Assembly: GCA_036274055.1 (NCBI GenBank)
Contig: DASUGM010000024.1
Coordinates: forward strand, 1 to 5,399
Length of the DNA stretch: 5,399 nt
Origin: DASUGM01 sp036274055
GTDB lineage: Bacteria > Acidobacteriota > Vicinamibacteria > Vicinamibacterales > SCN-69-37
Reading direction: 5' to 3'
The position numbers and the translations under genes are program-made. This document shows, in pieces, positions 1-5,399 of the stretch (the first letter of the stretch is position 1; the number at the start of each line of letters is the position of its first letter). Under the pieces are notes generated by a model, which saw nothing but the letters and a program-made list of their open reading frames with translations, did no database searches and was not told the origin of the DNA.

Positions 1-719
1 TGGGTGCCGCTCTGCGCGCCGAGGATCTGCGGACGATCAACTGGCCCTCGGACGACAGGCCGGTCGGCACGTTCAGCAATCCGCAGGAGCTGGTCGGGCG
101 CGGCCTGATTCAGCCGGTGTCGCAGAACGAGCCGCTGCTGCCGTCGAAGCTCGCGCCGGTCGGCGCCGGCTCGGGGCTGCCGCCGATGATTCCGGACGGC
201 ATGCGGGCGCTCTCGGTGCGCGTCAATGACGTCATCGGCGTCGCCGGCTACGTCCTGCCGGGGTCGAAGGTCGACGTCCTGGTCAGCATCAGCCCGACGA
301 ACCAGACGAACGACATGACGTCGAAGGTGATTCTGACCAACGTCACGGTGCTCACCGCCGGCACGCGGATCGAGCGCGACGTCGAAAAGGACAACAAGCC
401 GGTGTCGGTCAGCGTCGTCACCCTGCTGGTCGATCCGCTGCAGGCCGAAGCGCTGACGCTCGCCAGCACCGAAGGCAAGATTCAGCTGGCGCTTCGCAAT
501 CCGCTCGACAAGACGATGCCGGCGACGCCTGGCATCAAGCCGTCCATCCTGCTCGGCAACGCGGCGGCACTCCGTACCGCCGCGCCGGTGAGGAACCGGG
601 TCGCTTCGGCGCGGCCGGTCGCGGCAGCGCCCGTGGTGGTTACGCCGCCCCCGCCGGCGCCGCTGCCGACTATCGAAATCATCCGTGGGGATAAACGCGC
701 GACGGAAGTGGTGCACTGA
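1..719 (+). CDS. cpaB: Flp pilus assembly protein CpaB/RcpC, 5'-truncated by the window edge
   Basis: Periplasmic component of the Tad/Flp pilus secretion channel, thought to work with the secretin encoded next. The frame is open from base 3 to the TGA at 717-719 (238 residues visible), so the true start lies upstream; the GTG at 117 is an internal Val, not a start. Counting from base 3, residues about 1-60 match the end of the SAF domain (INWPSDD, GRGLIQPVSQNEPLL, then KLAP). Residues 66-90 carry the typical RcpC stretch GMRALSVRVNDVIGVAGYVL followed by PGSKVDVLV. Residues about 95-175 give the beta-rich part with VILTNVTVL and a KIQLALRNPLD-type end. A Pro/Ala-rich linker (PPPPAPLP from residue 215) leads to IEIIRGDKR at 224-232, a tail common in CpaB proteins. 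The next gene follows after 11 bases and its ribosome site overlaps this stop codon. The family call is firm; only the N-terminus (signal or membrane segment) is unseen. Confidence 0.93.
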   Translation, partial: GAALRAEDLRTINWPSDDRPVGTFSNPQELVGRGLIQPVSQNEPLLPSKLAPVGAGSGLPPMIPDGMRALSVRVNDVIGVAGYVLPGSKVDVLVSISPTNQTNDMTSKVILTNVTVLTAGTRIERDVEKDNKPVSVSVVTLLVDPLQAEALTLASTEGKIQLALRNPLDKTMPATPGIKPSILLGNAAALRTAAPVRNRVASARPVAAAPVVVTPPPPAPLPTIEIIRGDKRATEVVH

Positions 720-723
720 GGAG
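718..723 (+). promoter_or_regulatory. Ribosome binding site that decides the secretin start
   Basis: GAGGAG overlaps the cpaB stop codon (TGA 717-719). Two in-frame ATGs follow, at 725 and 731. The spacer is 1 base for the first and 7 bases for the second, so 731 is the plausible start. That start also gives a cleaner signal peptide beginning MKRK. The overlap of stop and ribosome site suggests translational coupling of cpaB and the secretin gene. Confidence 0.7.
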
Positions 724-730
724 CATGCAG

Positions 731-2611
731 ATGAAACGGAAGATCGCAGCCTGGATCCTGATTGTCGCCGTGCTTCAGCCCGGCGCCCTCAGAGCACAAG
801 TCGCCACCCAGCCGACGACGAACGCGGCGGCAGCCGCGGCGAACGCGGTGATCGACACACCGGCCACGCCGGTGCAGATCGTCGCCGGGCGCTCGACGGT
901 GCTCGACATCGGCACGCCGATCATGCGCGTGTCGTTGACGAACCCTGACATCGCCGACGCGCTGGTCACATCGAACAGTCAGCTGCTGCTGCACGGCAAG
1001 ACGCCGGGGACAATCTCGATGTTCGTCTGGGAACGGGCGGGCGCCGTGCGGCGCTACGACGTCTCGGTCGGACGCGACGTCGCCAGGCTCGCCGAGCAGA
1101 TGAAGGAGATGCTGCCGAACGAGCCGGTCCAGGTGACCGCCAACGGCAAGAACGTGGTGCTCACCGGCCGCGTGTCGACCAAGGAACTGAGCGAAAAGGC
1201 AGGCAGCCTGGCGTCGGCGTTCGTCGAGAGAAAGGAAGAGGTCGTCAACCTCCTCCAGATCCAGGCGCGCCCGAGCAACCAGGTGCTGCTGCGCGTCCGC
1301 TTCGCGGAAGTCAGCCGCACGGCGCTGACCGAGCTGGGCATTTCGCTCTTCACCAGCCCCACCGGCATCGAGAACACGCTCGGCCGTGTCACGACGCAGC
1401 AGTTCGCGGCGCCCGGCTACACCGATCTCCAGGTGACCAAGGACGGTCCCGATCCGTTCAAGTTCGGTGCGGACGTCACGACCGCGAAGGGCAACTACAA
1501 CTTCAGCGACTTCCTGAACCTGTTCATCCTCAGTGAGAAGTACGACCTGGGCGTCCTGATCCGGGCGCTGCAGACCCGCGGTCTGTTCCAGAGCCTTGCC
1601 GAGCCGAACCTGGTTGCCGAGAGCGGCAAGGAAGCCAGCTTCCTCGCCGGCGGCGAGTTCCCGATTCCAGTCGCTCAGGCGGGCGGCGGCAACGCCATCA
1701 CGATTGAGTTCAAGGAGTTCGGTGTCCGCCTCAACTTCACGCCGACGGTTGACGGCGACCGCATTCACCTGAAGGTCGCGCCCGAGGTCAGCACGCTCGA
1801 CTTCGCGAACGGGATTCAGCTCCAGGGCTTCCGCATCCCGGCGCTGGTCAGCCGCAAGACGTCGACGGAGCTCGAGCTTCGCAACGGGCAGACGTTCGCG
1901 ATTGCCGGTCTGCTGAACAACTCGCTGTCGTCGACGATGACCAAGATCCCGGGCATCGGCGACATCCCGATCCTCGGCTACCTGTTCCGCAGCAAGGCGG
2001 CGCAGAAGAACCGCACCGAGCTGGTCGTCATGATCACGCCGCAGCTGCTGCAGGAAGGCTCTGTGGGTGTGACGCGCGATCTGCCGCGGCTGAGGGAGCC
2101 GTACCTCTCTCCGCTCCGCGACAACGAGGCGATCGCGCCGCCGGCCGCGCCGTTCCAGGGAACCATGGCCACGCCGCCGGCCGGCCTGGCGGGTGCCGGC
2201 AGCGCGCAGCCGACTGCGCAGGCGCAGACGGTCCCCTCGCCGCTGGTGGTGGACTCGAGCACGCCGCAGCTGACCGACGCGGAACGCCGTGAGGCGGAGC
2301 GCGCGGAGAAGGCTGATGTCGCGCGTGCAATCGCCGAGGCCCGCGCGCAGGCGCAGGCCTCCGCCGACGAGCGGAAGCGCCAGGAGAAGCTGGCGAAGGA
2401 GCAGGAAAAGCTCGCGAAGGCGCAGGCGAAGCGCGACGCGGAGGAAGGACGCCGCAAAGCTGAAGCCGACCGCAAGGCCGCCGAACAGGCCAGGAAGCAG
2501 GCGGAAGCCGACAAGAAGAAGCAGGCCGCAATTGACGAGGCTGCGGCAAAGGTGCGAGCCGCCGAGACTGCGTATCAGTCGGAGCTCGCGAAGACGGGGA
2601 CGACGAAATAA
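731..2611 (+). CDS. cpaC: Tad/Flp pilus outer-membrane secretin CpaC/RcpA with C-terminal coiled-coil extension
   Basis: Forms the multimeric outer-membrane channel through which the Flp pilus passes. With the ATG at 731 (chosen by ribosome-site spacing) it has 626 residues. Residues 1-22 are a signal peptide: MKRK, a hydrophobic core AAWILIVAVL, likely cleavage after ALRA. Residues about 48-115 match the pilus-secretin N-terminal domain (VQIVAGRSTVLDIG, then MRVSLTNPDIADALV). Residues about 116-177 resemble a BON-like domain (VQVTANGKNVVLTGRV). The secretin core follows: AEPNL at 290-294, GGEFPIPV at 307-314, and the signature IPGIGDIPILGYLFR at 406-420, ending near MITPQLL (434-440). A Pro/Ala-rich linker of about 70 residues and a charged helical tail (about 516-620) follow. 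Such a tail is not part of the usual CpaC/RcpA layout, where the protein ends soon after the secretin domain. No pilotin or lipobox is visible. The gene lies 11 bases after cpaB and 12 before the tadG-like gene, so it is part of the same operon. Confidence 0.95.
   Translation: MKRKIAAWILIVAVLQPGALRAQVATQPTTNAAAAAANAVIDTPATPVQIVAGRSTVLDIGTPIMRVSLTNPDIADALVTSNSQLLLHGKTPGTISMFVWERAGAVRRYDVSVGRDVARLAEQMKEMLPNEPVQVTANGKNVVLTGRVSTKELSEKAGSLASAFVERKEEVVNLLQIQARPSNQVLLRVRFAEVSRTALTELGISLFTSPTGIENTLGRVTTQQFAAPGYTDLQVTKDGPDPFKFGADVTTAKGNYNFSDFLNLFILSEKYDLGVLIRALQTRGLFQSLAEPNLVAESGKEASFLAGGEFPIPVAQAGGGNAITIEFKEFGVRLNFTPTVDGDRIHLKVAPEVSTLDFANGIQLQGFRIPALVSRKTSTELELRNGQTFAIAGLLNNSLSSTMTKIPGIGDIPILGYLFRSKAAQKNRTELVVMITPQLLQEGSVGVTRDLPRLREPYLSPLRDNEAIAPPAAPFQGTMATPPAGLAGAGSAQPTAQAQTVPSPLVVDSSTPQLTDAERREAERAEKADVARAIAEARAQAQASADERKRQEKLAKEQEKLAKAQAKRDAEEGRRKAEADRKAAEQARKQAEADKKKQAAIDEAAAKVRAAETAYQSELAKTGTTK
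2276..2593 (+). other. Charged, Ala-rich coiled-coil extension of the secretin (protein region)
   Basis: Residues about 516-621 of the secretin are almost entirely Ala, Glu, Lys, Arg, Gln and Asp, with no Pro, Gly nearly absent and few bulky hydrophobic residues. The composition predicts a long continuous alpha helix, much like the helical middle domain of TolA. It begins near DAERREAERAEKAD and ends near AAETAYQSELAK, just before the stop. It is separated from the secretin core by a Pro/Ala/Gly-rich linker (about 445-515). In secretins of known structure the C-terminus ends on the periplasmic side, so this tail would probably lie in the periplasm; that placement is inference. Confidence 0.75.
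2381..2443 (+). repeat. Tandem 21-base (7-codon) repeats in the secretin tail
   Basis: Three consecutive 21-base units encode QEKLAKE, QEKLAKA and QAKRDAE (residues 551-571). The first two units differ at only a few bases, the third is more diverged. The unit length equals one coiled-coil heptad, so the repeat makes sense at protein level and probably arose by local duplication. It may be prone to length change between strains. Confidence 0.65.
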
Positions 2612-2615
2612 AGGA
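2610..2615 (+). promoter_or_regulatory. Ribosome binding site of the tadG-like gene
   Basis: AAAGGA begins within the secretin stop codon (TAA 2609-2611) and lies 8 bases before the ATG at 2624, a normal spacing. It supports that start and again suggests coupled translation. Confidence 0.6.
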
Positions 2616-2623
2616 CGGTCGCC

Positions 2624-3799
2624 ATGGGACGTCTGATCAACGCTTTTCGTTCTCGGGCAAGAGCAAGAGCCCGTCGTCTGCTCGACGAGACCGGCATGTC
2701 GCTGGTCTTCGTCAGCTGCGGCTTCATGGCCTTCTTCGCCGCGACGACGCTGGCCATCGACGTCGGGCTGTTCATGACCGCGCGCGCACAGGCGCAGAAC
2801 TCGGCAGATGCCGCAGCCCTCGCCGGTGCGACAGCGATGGTCTACAACAGCTTCACTGATCGCACCGTCGGCGGACCGATCGTGCAGAGCGCCATCAACA
2901 CGGGGAAGCGGAACAAGGTCATTGGCGGCGACGTGTCCATCGATCCTGCCGATGTGACGTTTCCGCTCGGCCCCGCCGGGCAGAACGACCGGGTGCAGGT
3001 CTGGGTGCACAGAAGCGCGGCGCGCGGTAACCAGATTCCGACGCTGATCGGTCCGGTCTTCGGTATCAACGACTTCGACATCATCGCGACCGCAACCGCT
3101 CAAGCGGCGCCGGCCAATGCGATGACGTGCGTCAAGCCGTTCACGATCCCGGACAAGTGGGTCGAGAACACAGATCCGCCCTGGACGATGAACAGCACGT
3201 TCGATCGCTACGACAACAAGGGCAATATTCTGCCCAACGCGGACGTCTACATTCCGCCGAGCGCGACGCACAGCACATGGACGGAAGCTGACGCGGGCAC
3301 GCCGTTCATCCTGCGCGCCGGTTCGGGCAACAACATCGAACCGACGTTCTACTACTCCTGGAAGATGCCGCTCGATACGGGCGGCGACTTCTATCGCGAC
3401 AACATCACCGGCTGCAACACCTCGGTCATCGGACTGAACCAGCCGATGGTCCAGGAGCCCGGCAACATGGTGGGCCCGACAACGCAGGGCGTTCAGATAC
3501 TTCTGGACCAGGACCCGACCGCCTACTGGGACGGCGCGCTGAAGCGTGTCGTCAGCCCCCTGGGCAAGAGCCCGCGGGTATTCCCGCTTCCGCTCTACGA
3601 CCCTCAGGTTTACGCGGACGGGAAGCAGGCCGGCCGCACGGCTGATCTGGTGTCGCGCAACTGGGTTGGGTTTTTCGTTGAACGCCTCACGGGGAATGAA
3701 GTGTATGGTCGGATCGTCCCGATTACCGGCGTCATCGATGACAACGCCGGACCAGCCCCGGACGGGGTGTTTCCGCGAGCGATTCGGTTGGTGAGATAG
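2624..3799 (+). CDS. TadG-like pilus assembly protein with TadE/G-type membrane anchor
   Basis: 391 residues. The N-terminus is Arg-rich (RSRARARARR, residues 9-18), then E22-T-G24 and a single hydrophobic segment at about 25-50 with LAIDVGLFM, followed by ARAQAQNSADAAALAGA (53-69). This is the hallmark of the TadE/TadG-like N-terminal domain: basic cytoplasmic end, one membrane helix, and the Q-x-x-ADAAALAGA stretch after it. Residues about 70-160 are a beta-rich exported part. Beyond residue 165 comes a C-terminal region of about 225 residues that I do not recognise; it holds C169 (MTCVKPFTIPDKW) and C264 (ITGCNTS), the only two Cys outside the membrane helix, which could form a disulfide. 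No DxSxS metal-binding motif of a von Willebrand A domain is visible, unlike the longer classical TadG. Its place inside the tad operon supports a role in pilus biogenesis, probably as a membrane-anchored periplasmic or pseudopilin-like component. The family call is good, the exact role is open. Confidence 0.85.
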   Translation: MGRLINAFRSRARARARRLLDETGMSLVFVSCGFMAFFAATTLAIDVGLFMTARAQAQNSADAAALAGATAMVYNSFTDRTVGGPIVQSAINTGKRNKVIGGDVSIDPADVTFPLGPAGQNDRVQVWVHRSAARGNQIPTLIGPVFGINDFDIIATATAQAAPANAMTCVKPFTIPDKWVENTDPPWTMNSTFDRYDNKGNILPNADVYIPPSATHSTWTEADAGTPFILRAGSGNNIEPTFYYSWKMPLDTGGDFYRDNITGCNTSVIGLNQPMVQEPGNMVGPTTQGVQILLDQDPTAYWDGALKRVVSPLGKSPRVFPLPLYDPQVYADGKQAGRTADLVSRNWVGFFVERLTGNEVYGRIVPITGVIDDNAGPAPDGVFPRAIRLVR

Positions 3800-3803
3800 G
3801 CAC

Positions 3804-4970
3804 ATGGCACGACTTGTCGGAATGCTCCTCAGTCAGGACGACGCCTTCCACACCCAGGTGGGGGCAATGTTGCGCGGCGGCCCGGTGCCGATGACCGTGA
3901 CCGCCGAAGGTCCGGGCAGCCGGAAGGCCGATCTCTTCATCATCGATGCGCGCCAGGATCCGTCGGGGGCGATGGCTCGCGTCGAGTCGCTGCGCGCGTC
4001 GTCGGCCAACGCGTCTGTCTTCGTCGTCGCGCGCGACCCGAACCCGGATCTGATCCTCCAGTCGATGCGGGCTGGTGCGAATGAGTTCTTCACATACCCG
4101 CCGCCGGAAGACACGTTCTACGAGGCGCTCCGCCGGACCGCGGCGCGGCGCAGTGCGTCAGGGCAGGGGCACTCCGCGACGACGATCGTGTTCTTCGGGG
4201 CCAAGGGTGGCGCCGGCACCACGACGATGGCGGTTAACTGTGCCGTCGAGCTCGCTCGGCTCTCAGGTCAGCGGACGATCATCGTCGACCTCAAGCCCGG
4301 GTTGGGCGAGGTCGGTCTCTTCCTTGGAGTCCGCAGCCGCTACACGCTCGTCGACGCGCTCGACAACATGCACCGGTTCGACGCTGAGTTCCTGCGCGAG
4401 CTGGTGGCGAAGCACAAGTCTGGGCTGGAGATCCTGGCCGGCTCCGACAACTTCGATCGGCCGGGCTCCGGCGACGGGCCGGCCCTCGAGGACATCGTCC
4501 GTCACCTGCAGAACGAATACGAGTACGTCGTGGTGGACGCCGGTGCCCAGATCAACGCCGGTGTGTCGGCCTCGCTCTTCGCGGCCGACATGATCGGACT
4601 GGTGGCCAACCCGGACGTGCCGTCGATTCGCAACGCCCAGCGGCTGCTCGACCGCGTGAGGCAGATGGGCGCGTCGGTCGATCGCGTCCGGCTGCTGCTG
4701 AATCGCGCGGCGGAGCCGTTTCCGATCCCGCCGGCGCAGATCGAAGCCGCGGTGGGGCACCCGATCGACCACATGTTCCCGAGCGACTACAAGACCGTGT
4801 CGGCGGCGCTCAACTCCGGTGTGCCTCTGGCGCTCACGGGCAGCACGCCGCTGGCCGCGCAGTTCGACAGCTTCACGCGCCGCCTGCTGGAGGACGAGGG
4901 TTCTTCGGCCGGGGACGCGACGGCAAACCCCGGCGCGATCTCGCTGTCGCGTCTAGCCTCGATCTGGTAA
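3804..4970 (+). CDS. cpaE: Tad pilus localisation ATPase-like protein CpaE/TadZ
   Basis: Cytoplasmic protein of the ParA/MinD superfamily that, in studied Tad systems, positions the pilus machine, often at a cell pole. 388 residues. Residues about 1-115 are a receiver-like domain: D12-D13 acidic pair, D48 in LFIIDAR at the phospho-acceptor position, but Y98 (FFTYPPPED) where active receivers have Lys before Pro. Residues about 125-370 are the MinD-like domain: FFGAKGGAGTTT (130-141) with signature lysine K134 but T139 in place of the P-loop lysine, D162 in IIVDLKPGLGEVGLFLG, and D245 in YVVVDAG (Walker B-like). LLLNRA, a typical MinD/CpaE element, follows later, and the C-terminus is short and Ser/Ala-rich. 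The start lies 4 bases after the tadG-like stop; GAGATAGG at 3793-3800 is only a weak ribosome site, so coupling to upstream translation is likely. Family assignment is firm; nucleotide hydrolysis is uncertain because of the Thr substitution. Confidence 0.94.
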   Translation: MARLVGMLLSQDDAFHTQVGAMLRGGPVPMTVTAEGPGSRKADLFIIDARQDPSGAMARVESLRASSANASVFVVARDPNPDLILQSMRAGANEFFTYPPPEDTFYEALRRTAARRSASGQGHSATTIVFFGAKGGAGTTTMAVNCAVELARLSGQRTIIVDLKPGLGEVGLFLGVRSRYTLVDALDNMHRFDAEFLRELVAKHKSGLEILAGSDNFDRPGSGDGPALEDIVRHLQNEYEYVVVDAGAQINAGVSASLFAADMIGLVANPDVPSIRNAQRLLDRVRQMGASVDRVRLLLNRAAEPFPIPPAQIEAAVGHPIDHMFPSDYKTVSAALNSGVPLALTGSTPLAAQFDSFTRRLLEDEGSSAGDATANPGAISLSRLASIW

Positions 4971-4976
4971 ACCGAC

Positions 4977-5399
4977 ATGAGTGCCCCTGCCGTAAATCCC
5001 CGACCGACGATCGCCACGCCCCGACCGGTGGGGCCGCGCCCGCAGTATCTAGAGCTGCGCGCCAACGTCCATCGCAAACTGCTGAATCGGCTCAACCTCG
5101 AAGCGCTGGCCCAGACCGAACGGTCGCGTGCGGAAGGGGAGATCCGCTCCTTGCTCGGACAGCTGCTCACCGAGGAAGCGACGCCGATCAGCCTGACCGA
5201 GCGCGAACAGCTGTTCGCGGAAATCCTGGATGACGTGTTCGGCCTGGGTCCGCTCGAGCCGCTGCTCAGGGACCCGTCGGTCAACGACATCCTGGTCAAC
5301 ACCTACAAGCAGGTGTTCGTCGAACGCAAAGGCGTGCTCGAGCGCGTGAGCGCCACGTTCCAGGACGACCGGCACCTGCTGCGCGTGATCGACCGGATC
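4977..5399 (+). CDS. cpaF: Tad pilus assembly ATPase CpaF/TadA, N-terminal part, cut by the window edge
   Basis: Hexameric cytoplasmic secretion ATPase that drives Flp pilin assembly. Only the first 141 codons are in the window and the frame is still open at the end. After a Pro-rich, low-complexity start (MSAPAVNPRPTIATPRPVGP) come helices typical of the CpaF N-terminus (ELRANVHRKLLNRLNLEAL, then EGEIRSLLGQLL). GLGPLEPLL at 89-97 and DPSVNDILVN at 99-108 are classic CpaF/TadA motifs, followed by VFVERKGVLERV and FQDDRHLLRVIDRI. The Walker A and B motifs should lie downstream of the window. The gene is in the same frame as cpaE, separated by the TAA and two codons; the ATG at 4977 is the only ATG between that stop and the conserved region. 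No clear ribosome site precedes it, which fits re-initiation after cpaE. Confidence 0.94.
   Translation, partial: MSAPAVNPRPTIATPRPVGPRPQYLELRANVHRKLLNRLNLEALAQTERSRAEGEIRSLLGQLLTEEATPISLTEREQLFAEILDDVFGLGPLEPLLRDPSVNDILVNTYKQVFVERKGVLERVSATFQDDRHLLRVIDRI

Noticed and set aside
117..119. GTG as start of cpaB
   Set aside because: The frame is open to the window edge and the upstream residues (INWPSDD, GRGLIQPV) match the conserved CpaB SAF region, so this codon is an internal Val.
725..727. ATG at 725 as start of the secretin
   Set aside because: It is only 1 base from the GAGGAG site; the ATG at 731 has a 7-base spacer and gives a standard signal peptide. The difference is two residues.
2034..2636. 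Several overlapping open frames on both strands across the secretin tail
   Set aside because: They are shadows of the low-complexity Ala/Lys/Glu coding sequence, giving Arg-, Ser- or Pro-rich translations without ribosome sites or recognisable domains.
2651..2674. Small inverted repeat (CGGGC/GCCCG) with an AAGAGC direct repeat near the start of the tadG-like gene
   Set aside because: A 5-base stem with a 10-base loop inside Arg/Ala codons is expected by chance at this GC content and has no terminator-like T run.
3678..3710. Possible internal promoter at the end of the tadG-like gene (TTGAAC followed by TGTATGGT)
   Set aside because: The spacing is too long for the better -10 match and the alternative -10 is poor; it lies in coding sequence with no transcript evidence.
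482..3805. A 1107-codon open frame on the - strand across cpaB, the secretin and the tadG-like gene
   Set aside because: Its codons are aligned with the sense codons of the secretin and tadG-like genes (same triplet register), so it stays open simply because those genes avoid TTA, CTA and TCA codons under strong GC bias. Its translation is Arg-rich and shows no recognisable domain, while the sense frames encode clear pilus proteins.

Overview
The window is a high-GC stretch (very strong G/C third-position bias) that is almost entirely coding on the + strand. It holds five tightly packed genes of a Tad/Flp (type IVc) pilus assembly operon, cut at both ends: the 3' part of cpaB/rcpC, the complete secretin gene cpaC/rcpA, a complete tadG-like membrane protein gene, the complete cpaE/tadZ, and the first 141 codons of the ATPase gene cpaF/tadA. 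Gaps between genes are 4 to 12 bases. There is no gene-free stretch over 300 bases, no RNA gene, no mobile element, no CRISPR array, and no terminator or convincing promoter. The unit is most simply read as an internal slice of one polycistronic operon, with its promoter upstream of base 1 and further genes (probably tadB, tadC and others) beyond base 5399.

Organism: a secretin with an N-terminal signal peptide implies a diderm bacterium. The composition, and a tadG-like gene between secretin and cpaE, would fit an acidobacterium (for example Vicinamibacteria) or a similar soil or environmental lineage. This is an impression from gene style, not something the sequence proves.

Layout: 1-719 CpaB (SAF and RcpC region, conserved C-terminal tail); 731-2611 secretin with an unusual long, charged, heptad-repeat C-terminal extension (about residues 516-620); 2624-3799 TadG-like protein with a TadE/G-type N-terminal membrane anchor and a roughly 340-residue exported part of unrecognised fold, without a visible von Willebrand A motif; 3804-4970 CpaE/TadZ with a degenerate receiver domain and a MinD-like ATPase domain whose P-loop lysine is Thr; 4977-5399 CpaF/TadA N-terminus.

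How they work together: in the known Tad system the secretin forms the outer-membrane channel, CpaB sits in the periplasm with it, CpaE/TadZ places the machine at its cellular site, CpaF/TadA powers assembly of Flp pilin, and TadE/TadG-type proteins act as pseudopilins or accessory surface or periplasmic components. This is a recognisable system, not an unknown one. The parts worth a second look are the secretin tail, the tadG-like gene in the slot where cpaD/rcpB lies in the reference operons, and the degenerate active sites of CpaE.
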